Part shown: positions 15,614-24,831 of the stretch, piece by piece
Numbering within the stretch: position 1 is the stretch's first letter
Layout of the letters: the number at the start of each line of letters is the position of its first letter
Notes under the pieces: generated by a model
Databases searched by the model: none
What the model was told of the DNA's origin: nothing
Seen by the model: the letters and a program-made list of their open reading frames with translations, nothing else
Source of the DNA: Akkermansiaceae bacterium UBA7890
Lineage (GTDB): Bacteria > Verrucomicrobiota > Verrucomicrobiia > Verrucomicrobiales > Akkermansiaceae
Direction of reading: 5' to 3'
Assembly (NCBI GenBank): GCA_002501065.1
Contig: DLRK01000099.1
Coordinates: forward strand, 1-55,575
Length of the DNA: 55,575 nucleotides
Translations under genes and position numbers: made by a program

Positions 15614-17967
15614 AATGCAATTGGAGAATCATGTTTGCGGTTCTGTTGGGCCTGATCGGGATCTGCCCGGGGCAAGCCGAAGATCCGACCGGAGCCCGAT
15701 CGTTTCCGCTGGATCGGGTGCGCTTGCTTGAGGGCCCCTTCAAGAAAGCAATGGAGCTCAACAAGGCCTACCTGGAGAAGGTTGAGCCGGATCGGCACCT
15801 GTGGCCATTTCACGAGCGCGCCGGTCTTCCCACCAAAGGAGAACGCTACGGCGGATGGGCCGGAAGGGATTGCGTGGGGCAGGTTTCAGGCCACTACATC
15901 AGCGCCTGCGCATTGACCTACGCCAGCACGGGCGATGCGGAGATGAAACGGCGCGTGGACTACATGGTGAGTGAGCTTGCCGCCGTCCAGCAGAAACACG
16001 GCAACGGCTATTCCGGGCCGGTGCGGACAGAAGTATGGAACGAACTTTTCGCGGGCCGGATCAAGGTTGGCAAATGGGGTTTGTGCACCGGTTACGTGCC
16101 GTGGTACGTGCTGCACAAGAGCTACGCCGGCCTGATTGATGCCTACCTGCATGCCGGCAACCGGCAGGCGCTGGAGGTGGCGCAGAAATACGCCGCATGG
16201 GCCAAGCGAGGGACGGACAAACTCGACGACGGGCAGTTTCAGCACATGCTCACCTGCGAATATGGGGGCATGAACGAAGCTCTGGCAAATCTCCACGCCA
16301 TCACGGGCAGCAAGGACTACCTGGCCCTGGCCCGGCGCTTCGGCCACAAGGTGATTTTCGATCCGCTGGCGAACGAGCAGGACGTGCTCACAGGAAAACA
16401 CGTCAACACTCAACTGCCGAAAATCATCGGCGCCGCGCGCCTGTATGAACTCACCGGGGAAGAGCGTTACGCGACTATCGCCCGCTTCTTCTGGGATCGG
16501 GCGGTGAATGCGCGTTCCTTCGCGCCCGGCGGAGTGGATTTCCATGAACATTTTCGTGCAGCCGGGGAAGAGGCGAAACACTTGAACTGGGACAGCACGG
16601 AAACGTGCGTCGTCTACAACATGCTTAAGCTGACCCGGCATCTTTTCGGATGGAAACCGGACGCGAGCTACATGGATTACTACGAACGGGCTCTCTACAA
16701 CCACATCCTGGGATCACAGGATCCGAAAAGCGGTGGCTACACTTATTTCTACTCGCTCAAACCCGGCCACTTCAAAACCTACAGCACGCCTTTCGACTCG
16801 ATGTGGTGCTGCGTGGGTACCGGCATGGAGAACCACGCGAAATACGGTGACACCATCTATTTCCACAAGGACGATACCCTTTGGGTGAACCTTTTCATTC
16901 CCTCGCAGCTCGACTGGAAGGAAAAGGGCCTGACCGTCCGGCAGGAGACGGGATTTCCCCGCCAGGACACGACGACAATCAGATTGTCGGTCAGGCAGCC
17001 GCGGGAACTCACCATCAGGATCCGCGTGCCCTACTGGGCCCGGGACGGTGCGGAGATCTGGATCAACGGTAACCGGGAGCAAGTCACGGCGAAGCCGCAG
17101 AGCTATCTCGCCCTTTCGCGCACCTGGAAAGACGGGGACACGATCAAGGTGCGCCTGCCCATGAACCTGCATCTCCATCGCGCCCGCGACGACCAGCACC
17201 TCGGCGTCGTCATGTTCGGTCCGCTGGTTTTGGCCGGCGAATTGGGACGCCAGGGGATGCCCGACAACCTCCTCTGCGGTCACAACAAACAGTACTCCGG
17301 CAACCCCGTCCCGACTGTGCCGGTGCTGGTCACCGAATCGGCCGATCCGGGCGAATGGGTCAGGCGCAGCGAGGACGGAGACCTGAAATTCCGGACTCAT
17401 GGCGTGGGCAAGCCCGTCGACGTCTCCCTCATCCCGCTTCACCAAGTCCACCATCAGCGCTACACCGTTTACTGGAAACTCCTGACCCGGACCGAGTGGG
17501 ACGAAGAGAAAGCCACCCGTGAAGGCGAGGCCCGCCGACTGGCAGAGCTCAAGGCAGCGACCGTCGATCTGGTCACGCCTGGCACAAAACTGGAAGGGGC
17601 ACACAACCAACAGGGGAAGACGACCTACTCGGGTGCGGCTTTCGGGCGCAATTGGCGGGATGCGAGAGGGGGCGGATGGTTCTCCTACGATATGAAGGTT
17701 CTGCCTGATCAGCCGATCTGGCTGACCGTCACCTACTGGGGCGGTGACTCGAACAACCGCGTGTTCGACATCCTCATCGACGATCGCAAGATCGCCACGC
17801 AGAAACTCGAAGCGCCCAAGCCGGGCCAGTTCATGGACATAACCTACGAGGTCCCCGCTGAGTTGACCAGGGGTAAGCAGAAAGCAACGGTCAGGTTCCA
17901 GGCTCACCCGGGTGCGATGGCGGGCGGTATTTTCGGTTGCCGGACAGTAAAATCAGGCAAGCCATGA
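15610..17967 (+). CDS. GH146-like beta-L-arabinofuranosidase (DUF1680) with C-terminal domain
   Basis: 785 residues with a signal peptide (IMFAVLLGLIGICPGQA) and AAGGA 9 nt before the ATG. The barrel carries DUF1680 hallmarks: DCVGQVSGHYISACAL, the Glu-Cys pair in DSTETCVVYNM near residue 328, and MWCCVGTGMENHAKYGD near 397, the Cys pair used for zinc and the catalytic thiolate in this clan. Residues from about 640 form an extra beta-sandwich (VTYWGGDSNNRVFDILIDDR) of the kind that closes GH146-type proteins. It probably removes beta-L-arabinofuranose from plant glycans. It opens the plus-strand hydrolase block. The second DUF1680 enzyme of the window (3363-5363) has a different Cys spacing and lacks this tail. 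Confidence 0.92.
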   Translation: MKCNWRIMFAVLLGLIGICPGQAEDPTGARSFPLDRVRLLEGPFKKAMELNKAYLEKVEPDRHLWPFHERAGLPTKGERYGGWAGRDCVGQVSGHYISACALTYASTGDAEMKRRVDYMVSELAAVQQKHGNGYSGPVRTEVWNELFAGRIKVGKWGLCTGYVPWYVLHKSYAGLIDAYLHAGNRQALEVAQKYAAWAKRGTDKLDDGQFQHMLTCEYGGMNEALANLHAITGSKDYLALARRFGHKVIFDPLANEQDVLTGKHVNTQLPKIIGAARLYELTGEERYATIARFFWDRAVNARSFAPGGVDFHEHFRAAGEEAKHLNWDSTETCVVYNMLKLTRHLFGWKPDASYMDYYERALYNHILGSQDPKSGGYTYFYSLKPGHFKTYSTPFDSMWCCVGTGMENHAKYGDTIYFHKDDTLWVNLFIPSQLDWKEKGLTVRQETGFPRQDTTTIRLSVRQPRELTIRIRVPYWARDGAEIWINGNREQVTAKPQSYLALSRTWKDGDTIKVRLPMNLHLHRARDDQHLGVVMFGPLVLAGELGRQGMPDNLLCGHNKQYSGNPVPTVPVLVTESADPGEWVRRSEDGDLKFRTHGVGKPVDVSLIPLHQVHHQRYTVYWKLLTRTEWDEEKATREGEARRLAELKAATVDLVTPGTKLEGAHNQQGKTTYSGAAFGRNWRDARGGGWFSYDMKVLPDQPIWLTVTYWGGDSNNRVFDILIDDRKIATQKLEAPKPGQFMDITYEVPAELTRGKQKATVRFQAHPGAMAGGIFGCRTVKSGKP

Positions 17968-18095
17968 CGCCAAAGTGAATCTCATGATGAAAGAGACAGC
18001 CATAATTCAAGGGTATTGTCCGCGTCTCCCGTAAAGAGGGCAGGGGGGCGGCAAGGCTAATAAGAAAGCCAAGAAACAGATTGCTCCAGCTTGAA

Positions 18096-19766
18096 ATGAA
18101 ACGACGAACCAGCGGGTGGCACCAGGCAGCAACTGGCCGGTTTTCCGCGAAGAGAACCAACGCGCTTATCGTGGTGATCGCATTGGCCTCGATCATTTGC
18201 GGACAGGTTGCGTGCGCTCAGGTCTACGAAGCCAACCCCAACCCGCCGACGGACGGACTGGTCGGCTCCAACTACACGCCGGCCTACGCAGCCAATCAGG
18301 TCCAACTCTGGCATGACTTTCGCGCCGAGGTGATCGAACAGGAAATGGCGGCGGCCAGCCGATACTTTGGAATCAGGACGCTGAGGGTCTATCTCCACAA
18401 CATCAACTTTGACCAGGAAAAGAACGCTTTCCTGGCGAATATCGAAAAGTTCCTGAAGATCTGCGAAAAACACAACATCAGGCCCGGTTTCTGTTTCTTC
18501 GACGATTGCCACAGACACGCGGACATCCACCTCGACAAGCCAATCGCACCGATCAAGGGCTACCATAACGGGCGCTGGGCCGCCTGTCCGCAGGACCGGG
18601 ACAGGGATCCGCAGAACATTGAAAAGTTCAAGCCCTACATCCAGGAAGTAGTCAGCACATTCAGAACCGACAAGCGCGTGTTGTGGTGGGAGATCTTTAA
18701 CGAGCCAGGGATCAGGAAAGGCAGTTTCAGCGAGTCGATTCGCAGCGCGGGTTACCGTTGGGCGAAGGAAGTCAAACCGATTCAGCCAGTGATCTCCTGC
18801 TGGGACGACCATGACGCCACGGACATCGTTGACGCTCACGCCTACTTCTGGGGCGCGGGCGGTTGGGATGGTCAGGCCGACAGGAACCCCCGGAAGGGGG
18901 CCGTGTTTACGGAAGCCGGCGCGAGATGGTTTGCACCGCGGCCGAGCAATGGTGAGCCTTGCGAAATCATTCACTGGCTTGAGGGCCGACGTGCCGCGAA
19001 AAAAAGCACGCCGGGCGTCTATCTGTGCTGGGAGTTGATGGTGGGCAATTCCAACTGCAGATGGTACTGGGAAACAAAACACGGCACGCCGGAACCGACT
19101 TTTCCCTGGTGCGGATTGATGTGGCCCGATGCGACCCCTGTCTCCTTCGCCGAATCGGAAGCGTGTCTGAAATACGCGACGGGTAAATCCAATGCGATCT
19201 TCTTCGACAACTTCCAGGACACCTACGCGCGAAAGGATGGATGGCTGGCGTTTGGCAACGGCAGGCACGGAACCAGTGGTGTGTTGAACGTTGCGTCCGG
19301 TGCAAAGTTGATCGCCGGGGCGCCTCGAATGAACGATTACGTTCTTGAGGCGGTCGTCATGCTCAAGGGTGACAGCGGTAATGCCGGTCTGGTTTTTCGC
19401 GCCAACAAGCCAGGCCATCCTTCTGATCGGATGCATGGTTACTACGTTGGTTTTGATACGAAGAAGCTCTATCTCGGAAAAATGAGAAACAACTGGCAAC
19501 CGCTGGCCGAATACGACCTGAGCCAACTCGATTGCAAAGTGATTCCCGGCGTATGGAACCATGTTCGAGTGGCGGTCAAGGGGAGCCGGATCCGGGTGTG
19601 GTTTAACCGAATGCATCCATCATCAGATCCGGAGAAAGGTCTGCGGATCGATTACACGGATGACAACGCGCCAATCCTTTCCGGAAAAATCGGGGTGCGC
19701 GCCCACGGGGTTGACGCATGGGTGGACAACATGGTCGCCGTTCCGATTGACATGGTTGCGGATTAG
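18096..19766 (+). CDS. GH5-like secreted glycoside hydrolase with C-terminal LamG-like domain
   Basis: About 556 residues from ATG 18096; upstream in-frame TTG 18081 is less likely. The signal (ALIVVIALASIICGQVACA) follows a long basic N-region. Residues 40-370 are a (beta/alpha)8-barrel of clan GH-A type: acid/base in WWEIFNEPG near 203 and nucleophile in GAVFTEAG near 272, at clan spacing. Residues from about 380 are a concanavalin-like DUF1080/LamG domain (AIFFDNFQDTYARKDGW to VDNMVAVPI). A beta-mannanase, beta-glucanase or beta-galactosidase role is possible; the catalytic pair is visible but the substrate is not decidable. It lies 128 bp after the GH146-like gene in the same direction, so co-transcription is plausible. 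Confidence 0.82.
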   Translation: MKRRTSGWHQAATGRFSAKRTNALIVVIALASIICGQVACAQVYEANPNPPTDGLVGSNYTPAYAANQVQLWHDFRAEVIEQEMAAASRYFGIRTLRVYLHNINFDQEKNAFLANIEKFLKICEKHNIRPGFCFFDDCHRHADIHLDKPIAPIKGYHNGRWAACPQDRDRDPQNIEKFKPYIQEVVSTFRTDKRVLWWEIFNEPGIRKGSFSESIRSAGYRWAKEVKPIQPVISCWDDHDATDIVDAHAYFWGAGGWDGQADRNPRKGAVFTEAGARWFAPRPSNGEPCEIIHWLEGRRAAKKSTPGVYLCWELMVGNSNCRWYWETKHGTPEPTFPWCGLMWPDATPVSFAESEACLKYATGKSNAIFFDNFQDTYARKDGWLAFGNGRHGTSGVLNVASGAKLIAGAPRMNDYVLEAVVMLKGDSGNAGLVFRANKPGHPSDRMHGYYVGFDTKKLYLGKMRNNWQPLAEYDLSQLDCKVIPGVWNHVRVAVKGSRIRVWFNRMHPSSDPEKGLRIDYTDDNAPILSGKIGVRAHGVDAWVDNMVAVPIDMVAD

Positions 19767-20051
19767 ATTCTGGAGTGCGATGACTTGCAGTGGTGCTCCA
19801 AAATGTCGAAGAAAGGGCGCGGATAAGATCCAGAACGGTTTGATAATGATGGATATTCGTTGGCTCCTGGTGGTCCGAGTCGACTTGCTGCGCCAACATT
19901 CAATAATGTTCGGTCTGGTCGTTCCGGGGCTGCGACGCCAAAAGGCGCGCCTTAGGGGTAGCGCTAGCGACAAGATATGATTAATTTGTCTCCGGAGTCC
20001 CAAGGAGGGGCATTTTCACCCAAGCAATTCAACCAGAGAGCAGGAATGATG

Positions 20052-20816
20052 ATGATTCGAAAATATGTGCAGGTTGGTCTGGTTGCCCTATGCGTTCTTT
20101 CATCGCAACTGTGGGGGCAGCAACCACAACGTCGGGGGCGTGGAATGCCGGAGTCGGCACGGCAAGAAGTCGAAAAGATGCGCAAAGCGGGGGCAACCCA
20201 TCAGAAAATCCGGGAGTTTCTTGAAAAATCGAGAAAAAACATGCGGTCTCAGAAGCGTTCCGGTCAACCTGGGAAAGAAAAACCCGGCGGAAACAAGTCG
20301 CCGCGCCAATTCACCATTCCGCATGCCTTGGACCCGGCGTTGGTCAAAGAAGGCTATAACCTGGTGGTTGATAAGAACGGCAACGAGGTCCTTCCTCAAG
20401 GACGACCGTTCCAGGAAGGATATAAGCTGACCAAGACAACGGTAACCGTAAAAAGCCACAACAAGAGGGCTTATGCCAAAGTCTTTGCCATTATGGCGCC
20501 GATGCGGGATGCGCTGATTTTCAATGTGAAAACGACCACCAGGGACGAATGGTTGAAAATGACTGCCATCCTGGAGAAGAATAAAATCAAAACCAAACAA
20601 TGGCTCGGTGGTCCAACCCCAAGAGATAACTACTATTCGAGCAAAGGGATATTTGGGTATCTGAAAAACAATGGCCCCGATTATCACCCCATGATGAAAT
20701 ACCTCGAAGAGGCGGAACTGGAGTTGAAGAGCCGGGTCTTTTCTAAAGACTTCGACTTCACCAATCCGCAGGGAGTCAACCCCTATCCGGATCCTGGACA
20801 GGGACTGATCGAGTAG
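20052..20816 (+). CDS. Secreted protein of unknown function
   Basis: 254 residues. Three consecutive ATGs (20046, 20049, 20052) follow AGGA; 20052 has the best spacing (6 nt). After the signal peptide (VQVGLVALCVLSSQLWG) comes a low-complexity, very basic stretch (about residues 25-95, rich in R, K, Q, G and P). A conserved-looking domain follows: DPALVKEGYNLVVDKNG, MAPMRDALIFNVKTTTRDEWLKM, and SKGIFGYLKNNGPDYHPMMKYLEEAEL. I do not recognise it. It sits between a GH5-like enzyme and an esterase, so a role at the cell surface in polysaccharide use is possible but not shown. Confidence 0.65.
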   Translation: MIRKYVQVGLVALCVLSSQLWGQQPQRRGRGMPESARQEVEKMRKAGATHQKIREFLEKSRKNMRSQKRSGQPGKEKPGGNKSPRQFTIPHALDPALVKEGYNLVVDKNGNEVLPQGRPFQEGYKLTKTTVTVKSHNKRAYAKVFAIMAPMRDALIFNVKTTTRDEWLKMTAILEKNKIKTKQWLGGPTPRDNYYSSKGIFGYLKNNGPDYHPMMKYLEEAELELKSRVFSKDFDFTNPQGVNPYPDPGQGLIE

Positions 20817-20848
20817 CGGTGTATCAGCTTCACGGCATGAGGATGACA

Positions 20849-20890
20849 CTGCCCGTTGAGAGAGAACCCGCAAGGGGTCAAACAGGGCAG
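20849..20890. other. Stem-loop between two plus-strand genes
   Basis: CTGCCC (20849-20854) pairs with GGGCAG (20885-20890), and inside it ACCC-GCAA-GGGGT forms a second short stem. It lies 32 bp after the unknown secreted protein and before the esterase. There is no U-run, so it could be an mRNA processing or stability structure. Confidence 0.3.
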
Positions 20891-20965
20891 AGCATCTGGT
20901 AAATAGTGACAGCAAGACGCTCCAGGGGGCGGCAAGCCACCACAGGAAGGAAGGTGAAAGAGGAT

Positions 20966-22006
20966 ATGTTTGCCAATCGCATGACTGCCGGTCTGGTTGC
21001 TGTCTGCACAGCGTGTGCCTGCTGGTTTCCACCCCATGCTGCAACTGCGAACGAAGACGACCTCAGGACCTTGAGGTATTCGTCCGGAGAAAGGCCCCGG
21101 GCCCTGCGGTGGCAGAAGGAGGTGCGGAGGAAACTCGTTCAACTTCTCAAGATGGAGGACCTGCTTTCACACAATGCCGGAAATCCACTGAACCCGAAGA
21201 CCCAATCCTCGGAAGACAGGGGCAAATATGTCTTTCATGAGATGGAGATCAACAGCACCCCAAACAGACGCATCAAGGTTGTGCTCACCTTGCCGAAGAA
21301 TGCTCGAGGTCCATTTCCTGCAATAGTCGCGGTTGCCGGACATGGCGGCAATCGTCATACCTGCTATGTGAAAGAGAGCTACCACCGATGCGCCCATGTC
21401 CTCGCCGAACAAGGCTACGTCACCATTTCGACCCGCGTCAGCCAGCACAAAGTCCATGAAGAAGGGCGGACGCTGATGGGTGAGCGCCTGTGGGATCTCA
21501 TGCGTTGCGTGGATTACCTGGGATCACTCGAAGAAGTGGATCAGCGGCGAATCGGGTGTCTCGGAAACTCACTTGGCGGAGAGATGGTCATGTGGCTCGC
21601 CGCACTTGATGAACGCATGAAGGCTGCCGTTAGCTCAGGATTTCTGACGAGGATGGATCAGCTGGAGAAAAACCATTGCATGTGCTGGAAGTTTCCGGGG
21701 CTGAGAGAACTGGTAGACTTCTCCGACATCTATTCACTGATCGCGCCCAGAGCACTGCTTTGTCAGAACGGGTTGAAAGAACCTCCTTCTCAATTTCCCG
21801 TTCCGATCGCCCGTCATGCCCTAAGGGAAATCGAGCCGATTTATCGGGATTTTGAAAAACCTGAGAACGTGGCACTTGTTGCCCATGAGGGTGGGCACGA
21901 GATTCATTTGCCGAGCCTGGTTGCTTTTCTCGAGAAGCACCTCGACGACCACGGGGATGAGGCTCAACCAGACGCTTCAGCGGACGCGGAAAAGTCCCGC
22001 CCGTGA
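20966..22006 (+). CDS. Secreted alpha/beta-hydrolase (acetyl xylan esterase-like)
   Basis: 346 residues from ATG 20966, preceded by GAAAGAGG. A signal peptide with a Cys-rich end (GLVAVCTACACWF) precedes the alpha/beta-hydrolase fold. Visible elements: oxyanion strand AIVAVAGHGGNRH, nucleophile elbow GCLGNSLGGEM with Ser near 200, and HEGGHEIH near 310 supplying the His. This is the dienelactone-hydrolase/acetyl-xylan-esterase group common in PVC polysaccharide loci. It would remove acetyl or other ester groups from hemicellulose so the neighbouring hydrolases can act. A Cys in the signal could make it a lipoprotein, but no clean lipobox is seen. Confidence 0.8.
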   Translation: MFANRMTAGLVAVCTACACWFPPHAATANEDDLRTLRYSSGERPRALRWQKEVRRKLVQLLKMEDLLSHNAGNPLNPKTQSSEDRGKYVFHEMEINSTPNRRIKVVLTLPKNARGPFPAIVAVAGHGGNRHTCYVKESYHRCAHVLAEQGYVTISTRVSQHKVHEEGRTLMGERLWDLMRCVDYLGSLEEVDQRRIGCLGNSLGGEMVMWLAALDERMKAAVSSGFLTRMDQLEKNHCMCWKFPGLRELVDFSDIYSLIAPRALLCQNGLKEPPSQFPVPIARHALREIEPIYRDFEKPENVALVAHEGGHEIHLPSLVAFLEKHLDDHGDEAQPDASADAEKSRP

Positions 22007-22392
22007 GCAATGGGGTGCGCCAAAGGCAGGCCCGCAGGGACGTGTGCGGTCAGGTAAGCCGACTTGGGTATTCATTTCCTCCGGAACCGGTTTTGCCGCG
22101 ATGAACTGCCCAGGAACACAGAAGGGCGGCACCGATCATCTGGTTCAATCCCGACCACGGGCCCCATCTTTTCTTCCTGGTTAAGGCGTTACAGAAATCA
22201 GTGACGACGCGACGGAATTCCTTTCAGTTGGAGACAAGGCGCAAGGTCAATGCCGGACCTTTGACCGGACTACGCCCACCATGCGTTTTAGGATAGAAAG
22301 CTCTACGACGTCGAGTAATAGACCAATCCGTCCAGACGAACGAAAGCACCGGACCAGTTTGGATAACTCGATCAATCAAACTCCAGGATTCC
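22007..22392. other. Intergenic region upstream of the GH36-like gene
   Basis: 386 bp with no convincing gene. It contains GGTCAA (22245-22250) and TTGACC (22261-22266), inverted 6-bp arms spaced by 10 bp, about 130 bp before the GH36-like start. This is a weak operator candidate. Confidence 0.3.
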
Positions 22393-24603
22393 ATGCACGC
22401 ATCTGCAAAAACGACGTTCTTTCTTTGTCTCCCTCTGCTGTTAGGCGCGAAGGGGGCCGCGGATGAGAAAGTCGCGGCCCCGCCCAATGCGCCGGCCAAG
22501 GTCCAATGGGATGAACGCAGCGCGACGTTGAAACTCGACTATCACGGCAGGCAGATTCTCGGCGTCACGATAGAGGCACAAACGCCTGATGGGGACAGGG
22601 TGCAGGGTGCTGTCATCAAGATGGAAACTTCAGTGACGGAGGAGGAAAAGGTCGAGCAGCGCCTGAAGTTCGTGCTGACGAAACCGAAGGAGGGGGTGCA
22701 ACTGGTATTGCGCGGCATGGTCAACGGCAGTGAAGAGGCGTTTGCGGCGGAAACGCTTTCCGAAACGCAGAAACGCTTTCCCATCGTTCGCAACAGCGTG
22801 GGATTGAGTCGCAACCTTCGCAACAACGCGGTTTATGACCGACGCTGGGATTGGGCGTTGATCGGTCCGGGCGATGGCAGGACGCGCATTGTGCCGAAGC
22901 GCGCGGAAGACAAACGTGTTGCGTTTTCCTGGGAGAGTCGCGAGTCAACTCTGGAACTCGCCTTTCGGCCGCGTTTGTATCAGAAGCACAAAGGATACGA
23001 GTATTACCAGCCCTGGACATACAAAGTATGGCAGGGTTCCGTCACCGGTTACTGCACCTGGTGGTCATACCGGGGAAACTTCACCCAGCAGACGCTCGAT
23101 GCGATGCTGGCGGTGTTTGTCGAAAAGAAACTGCCCGATTTCGGCTACCACTACATGCAGTTCGACAACTGCTATCAGCTAGGCAACGGCAGCAGTCCGC
23201 AGAACTGGTTGAATTGGAACGAGAAGAAATACCCGGAGGGCTGGCAATACGCCGTCAAGGCCATCCGTGATGCCGGGATGAAACCCGGCATCTGGGTCCA
23301 TCGCATCCATCGCCCCAACGATCCCGGGGTGAAGGACATTATCGAGAAACATCCTGACTGGTTTGTCCCGGGCCCTGACGGCAAACCGCATCGCCATCGC
23401 GGATTCTGCATGTTGAACACCCTCAACGAGGAAGCGGTGGACCGGATGATCCGCGACCTTTATCACGGGCTGGCGGAACAGGATTGGGATTATGTGAAGA
23501 TCGACGGAACCGGTGACCTGTTAAGGGCATATCAAAGCAAGGAGTGCGCCGTTTTTTTTGAGAATCATCCCACCACGCCGCAGCAGTCACTGCGCAAGTG
23601 GGACATTGTTGCTCGCGAAGAACTCGGACGGGATGTTTACGTCCTCGCCTGCCACACTGTCGCCAATGCCCGGAAAGTAATCGGATTGGTGGACGGTGGC
23701 CGGTTGAGCAACGACGGATTTCAGCCGCGGACGCTGGCGCAATACAACGATCTGGAAGGCGTCGTGTGGCGTGGCGATCCCGACCACTGCGATATCCTGG
23801 GCTCGTGGCTTATGGATGAAGATGCCATGATGCCGGTGTTCGGCGTAAAGAAGCCCGTAGCGGTGCGAACGGTCATCCGACCCGCGATTTGCACCATGTC
23901 AGGCGGCGCGCTCATGGTCAGCGACAAAGTGGAGGTCTACCAGGACGACGGGCACATTGAGGGCATGAAACGCAGCGCGCCTGTGCTTTTTACCGTTCCC
24001 GGGCAACTCTACAGTTGCGGCCGGACTCAGGCTCCCTGGTGGCTGCAGGAGATCGACCGGCCGTTCGACCACTGGTCCGTGCTTGCGCGATTTCAGTGGG
24101 GTGAGGAGAAGCGCGAGGAGAAGAAACGCACATGGGAGTTGAAGGGTGTTGCGAATGAGAAGGTCGCCTTCGCGGATCTGGGCCTTTACGACGACCGTGA
24201 ATACCTGGTCTTTGAGTTCTGGTCGCAGAAATTTCTGGGAAAATCCAGGGGCTCATTCATCGCACCGGCAATGGATGACAACACGGGCATGCAGGTCTTT
24301 GCGATTCGTGAGGCGCGCCCGCATCCATGGGTTGTCTCAACCACACGGCACATCACTCAGGGCGGCGTCAGCCTGCTCAACGAAACATGGGATGACCGTA
24401 GCAATGTTCTGTCCGGCAGGAGCGCTGTTGTGATCGGCGATCCATATGTCATGACGATTCATTTGCCCGATGGATTCCGTCTCAAATCAGCCGAGATCGG
24501 TGGCGAGAAGGCAGAGATCAGCAATAGGGAGCATACGGGGACTGTTCGCATCGTTCCGACGGCAAGCAGGAAATTGGATTGGCGAATCCAGTTCACCCAC
24601 TAG
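22393..24603 (+). CDS. GH36-like (clan GH-D) secreted alpha-galactosidase-type hydrolase
   Basis: 736 residues; AGGA lies 5 nt before the ATG. The signal peptide (FFLCLPLLLGAKGAA) is followed by an N-terminal beta-domain to about 210, then a TIM barrel from about 215. WWSYRGNF, FGYHYMQFDNCYQ and GMKPGIWVHRI are typical of clan GH-D. DYVKIDGTGD near residue 369 carries the expected nucleophile Asp, and VVWRGDPDHCDI near 460 the R-x-x-x-D acid/base region. A C-terminal beta-domain ends the protein. Expected reaction: removal of alpha-linked galactose (or a related sugar) from side chains. It is the last gene of the plus-strand hydrolase block and converges on the transglutaminase-like gene. Confidence 0.85.
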   Translation: MHASAKTTFFLCLPLLLGAKGAADEKVAAPPNAPAKVQWDERSATLKLDYHGRQILGVTIEAQTPDGDRVQGAVIKMETSVTEEEKVEQRLKFVLTKPKEGVQLVLRGMVNGSEEAFAAETLSETQKRFPIVRNSVGLSRNLRNNAVYDRRWDWALIGPGDGRTRIVPKRAEDKRVAFSWESRESTLELAFRPRLYQKHKGYEYYQPWTYKVWQGSVTGYCTWWSYRGNFTQQTLDAMLAVFVEKKLPDFGYHYMQFDNCYQLGNGSSPQNWLNWNEKKYPEGWQYAVKAIRDAGMKPGIWVHRIHRPNDPGVKDIIEKHPDWFVPGPDGKPHRHRGFCMLNTLNEEAVDRMIRDLYHGLAEQDWDYVKIDGTGDLLRAYQSKECAVFFENHPTTPQQSLRKWDIVAREELGRDVYVLACHTVANARKVIGLVDGGRLSNDGFQPRTLAQYNDLEGVVWRGDPDHCDILGSWLMDEDAMMPVFGVKKPVAVRTVIRPAICTMSGGALMVSDKVEVYQDDGHIEGMKRSAPVLFTVPGQLYSCGRTQAPWWLQEIDRPFDHWSVLARFQWGEEKREEKKRTWELKGVANEKVAFADLGLYDDREYLVFEFWSQKFLGKSRGSFIAPAMDDNTGMQVFAIREARPHPWVVSTTRHITQGGVSLLNETWDDRSNVLSGRSAVVIGDPYVMTIHLPDGFRLKSAEIGGEKAEISNREHTGTVRIVPTASRKLDWRIQFTH

Positions 24604-24831
24604 GTCCGCATGTTCCGTAGGTGAGAGCGATGGCAAGGAGTTTTTCTGTGCAAACCCGTGTTCTGACTTTCGTCATGATCACGCGGGGAGAACGGCAGCA
24701 CTATTTTCTGGAAATATGAGAAGGACAAATCCAGTTGTTCTGCATTATCCGATTCAGTTTCGGCAGTTATTGGAGCCCTGGGGGTGGGCCCGGCACAATA
24801 TATCATGGAGCTACTCCGGTTCGCCTGAACT

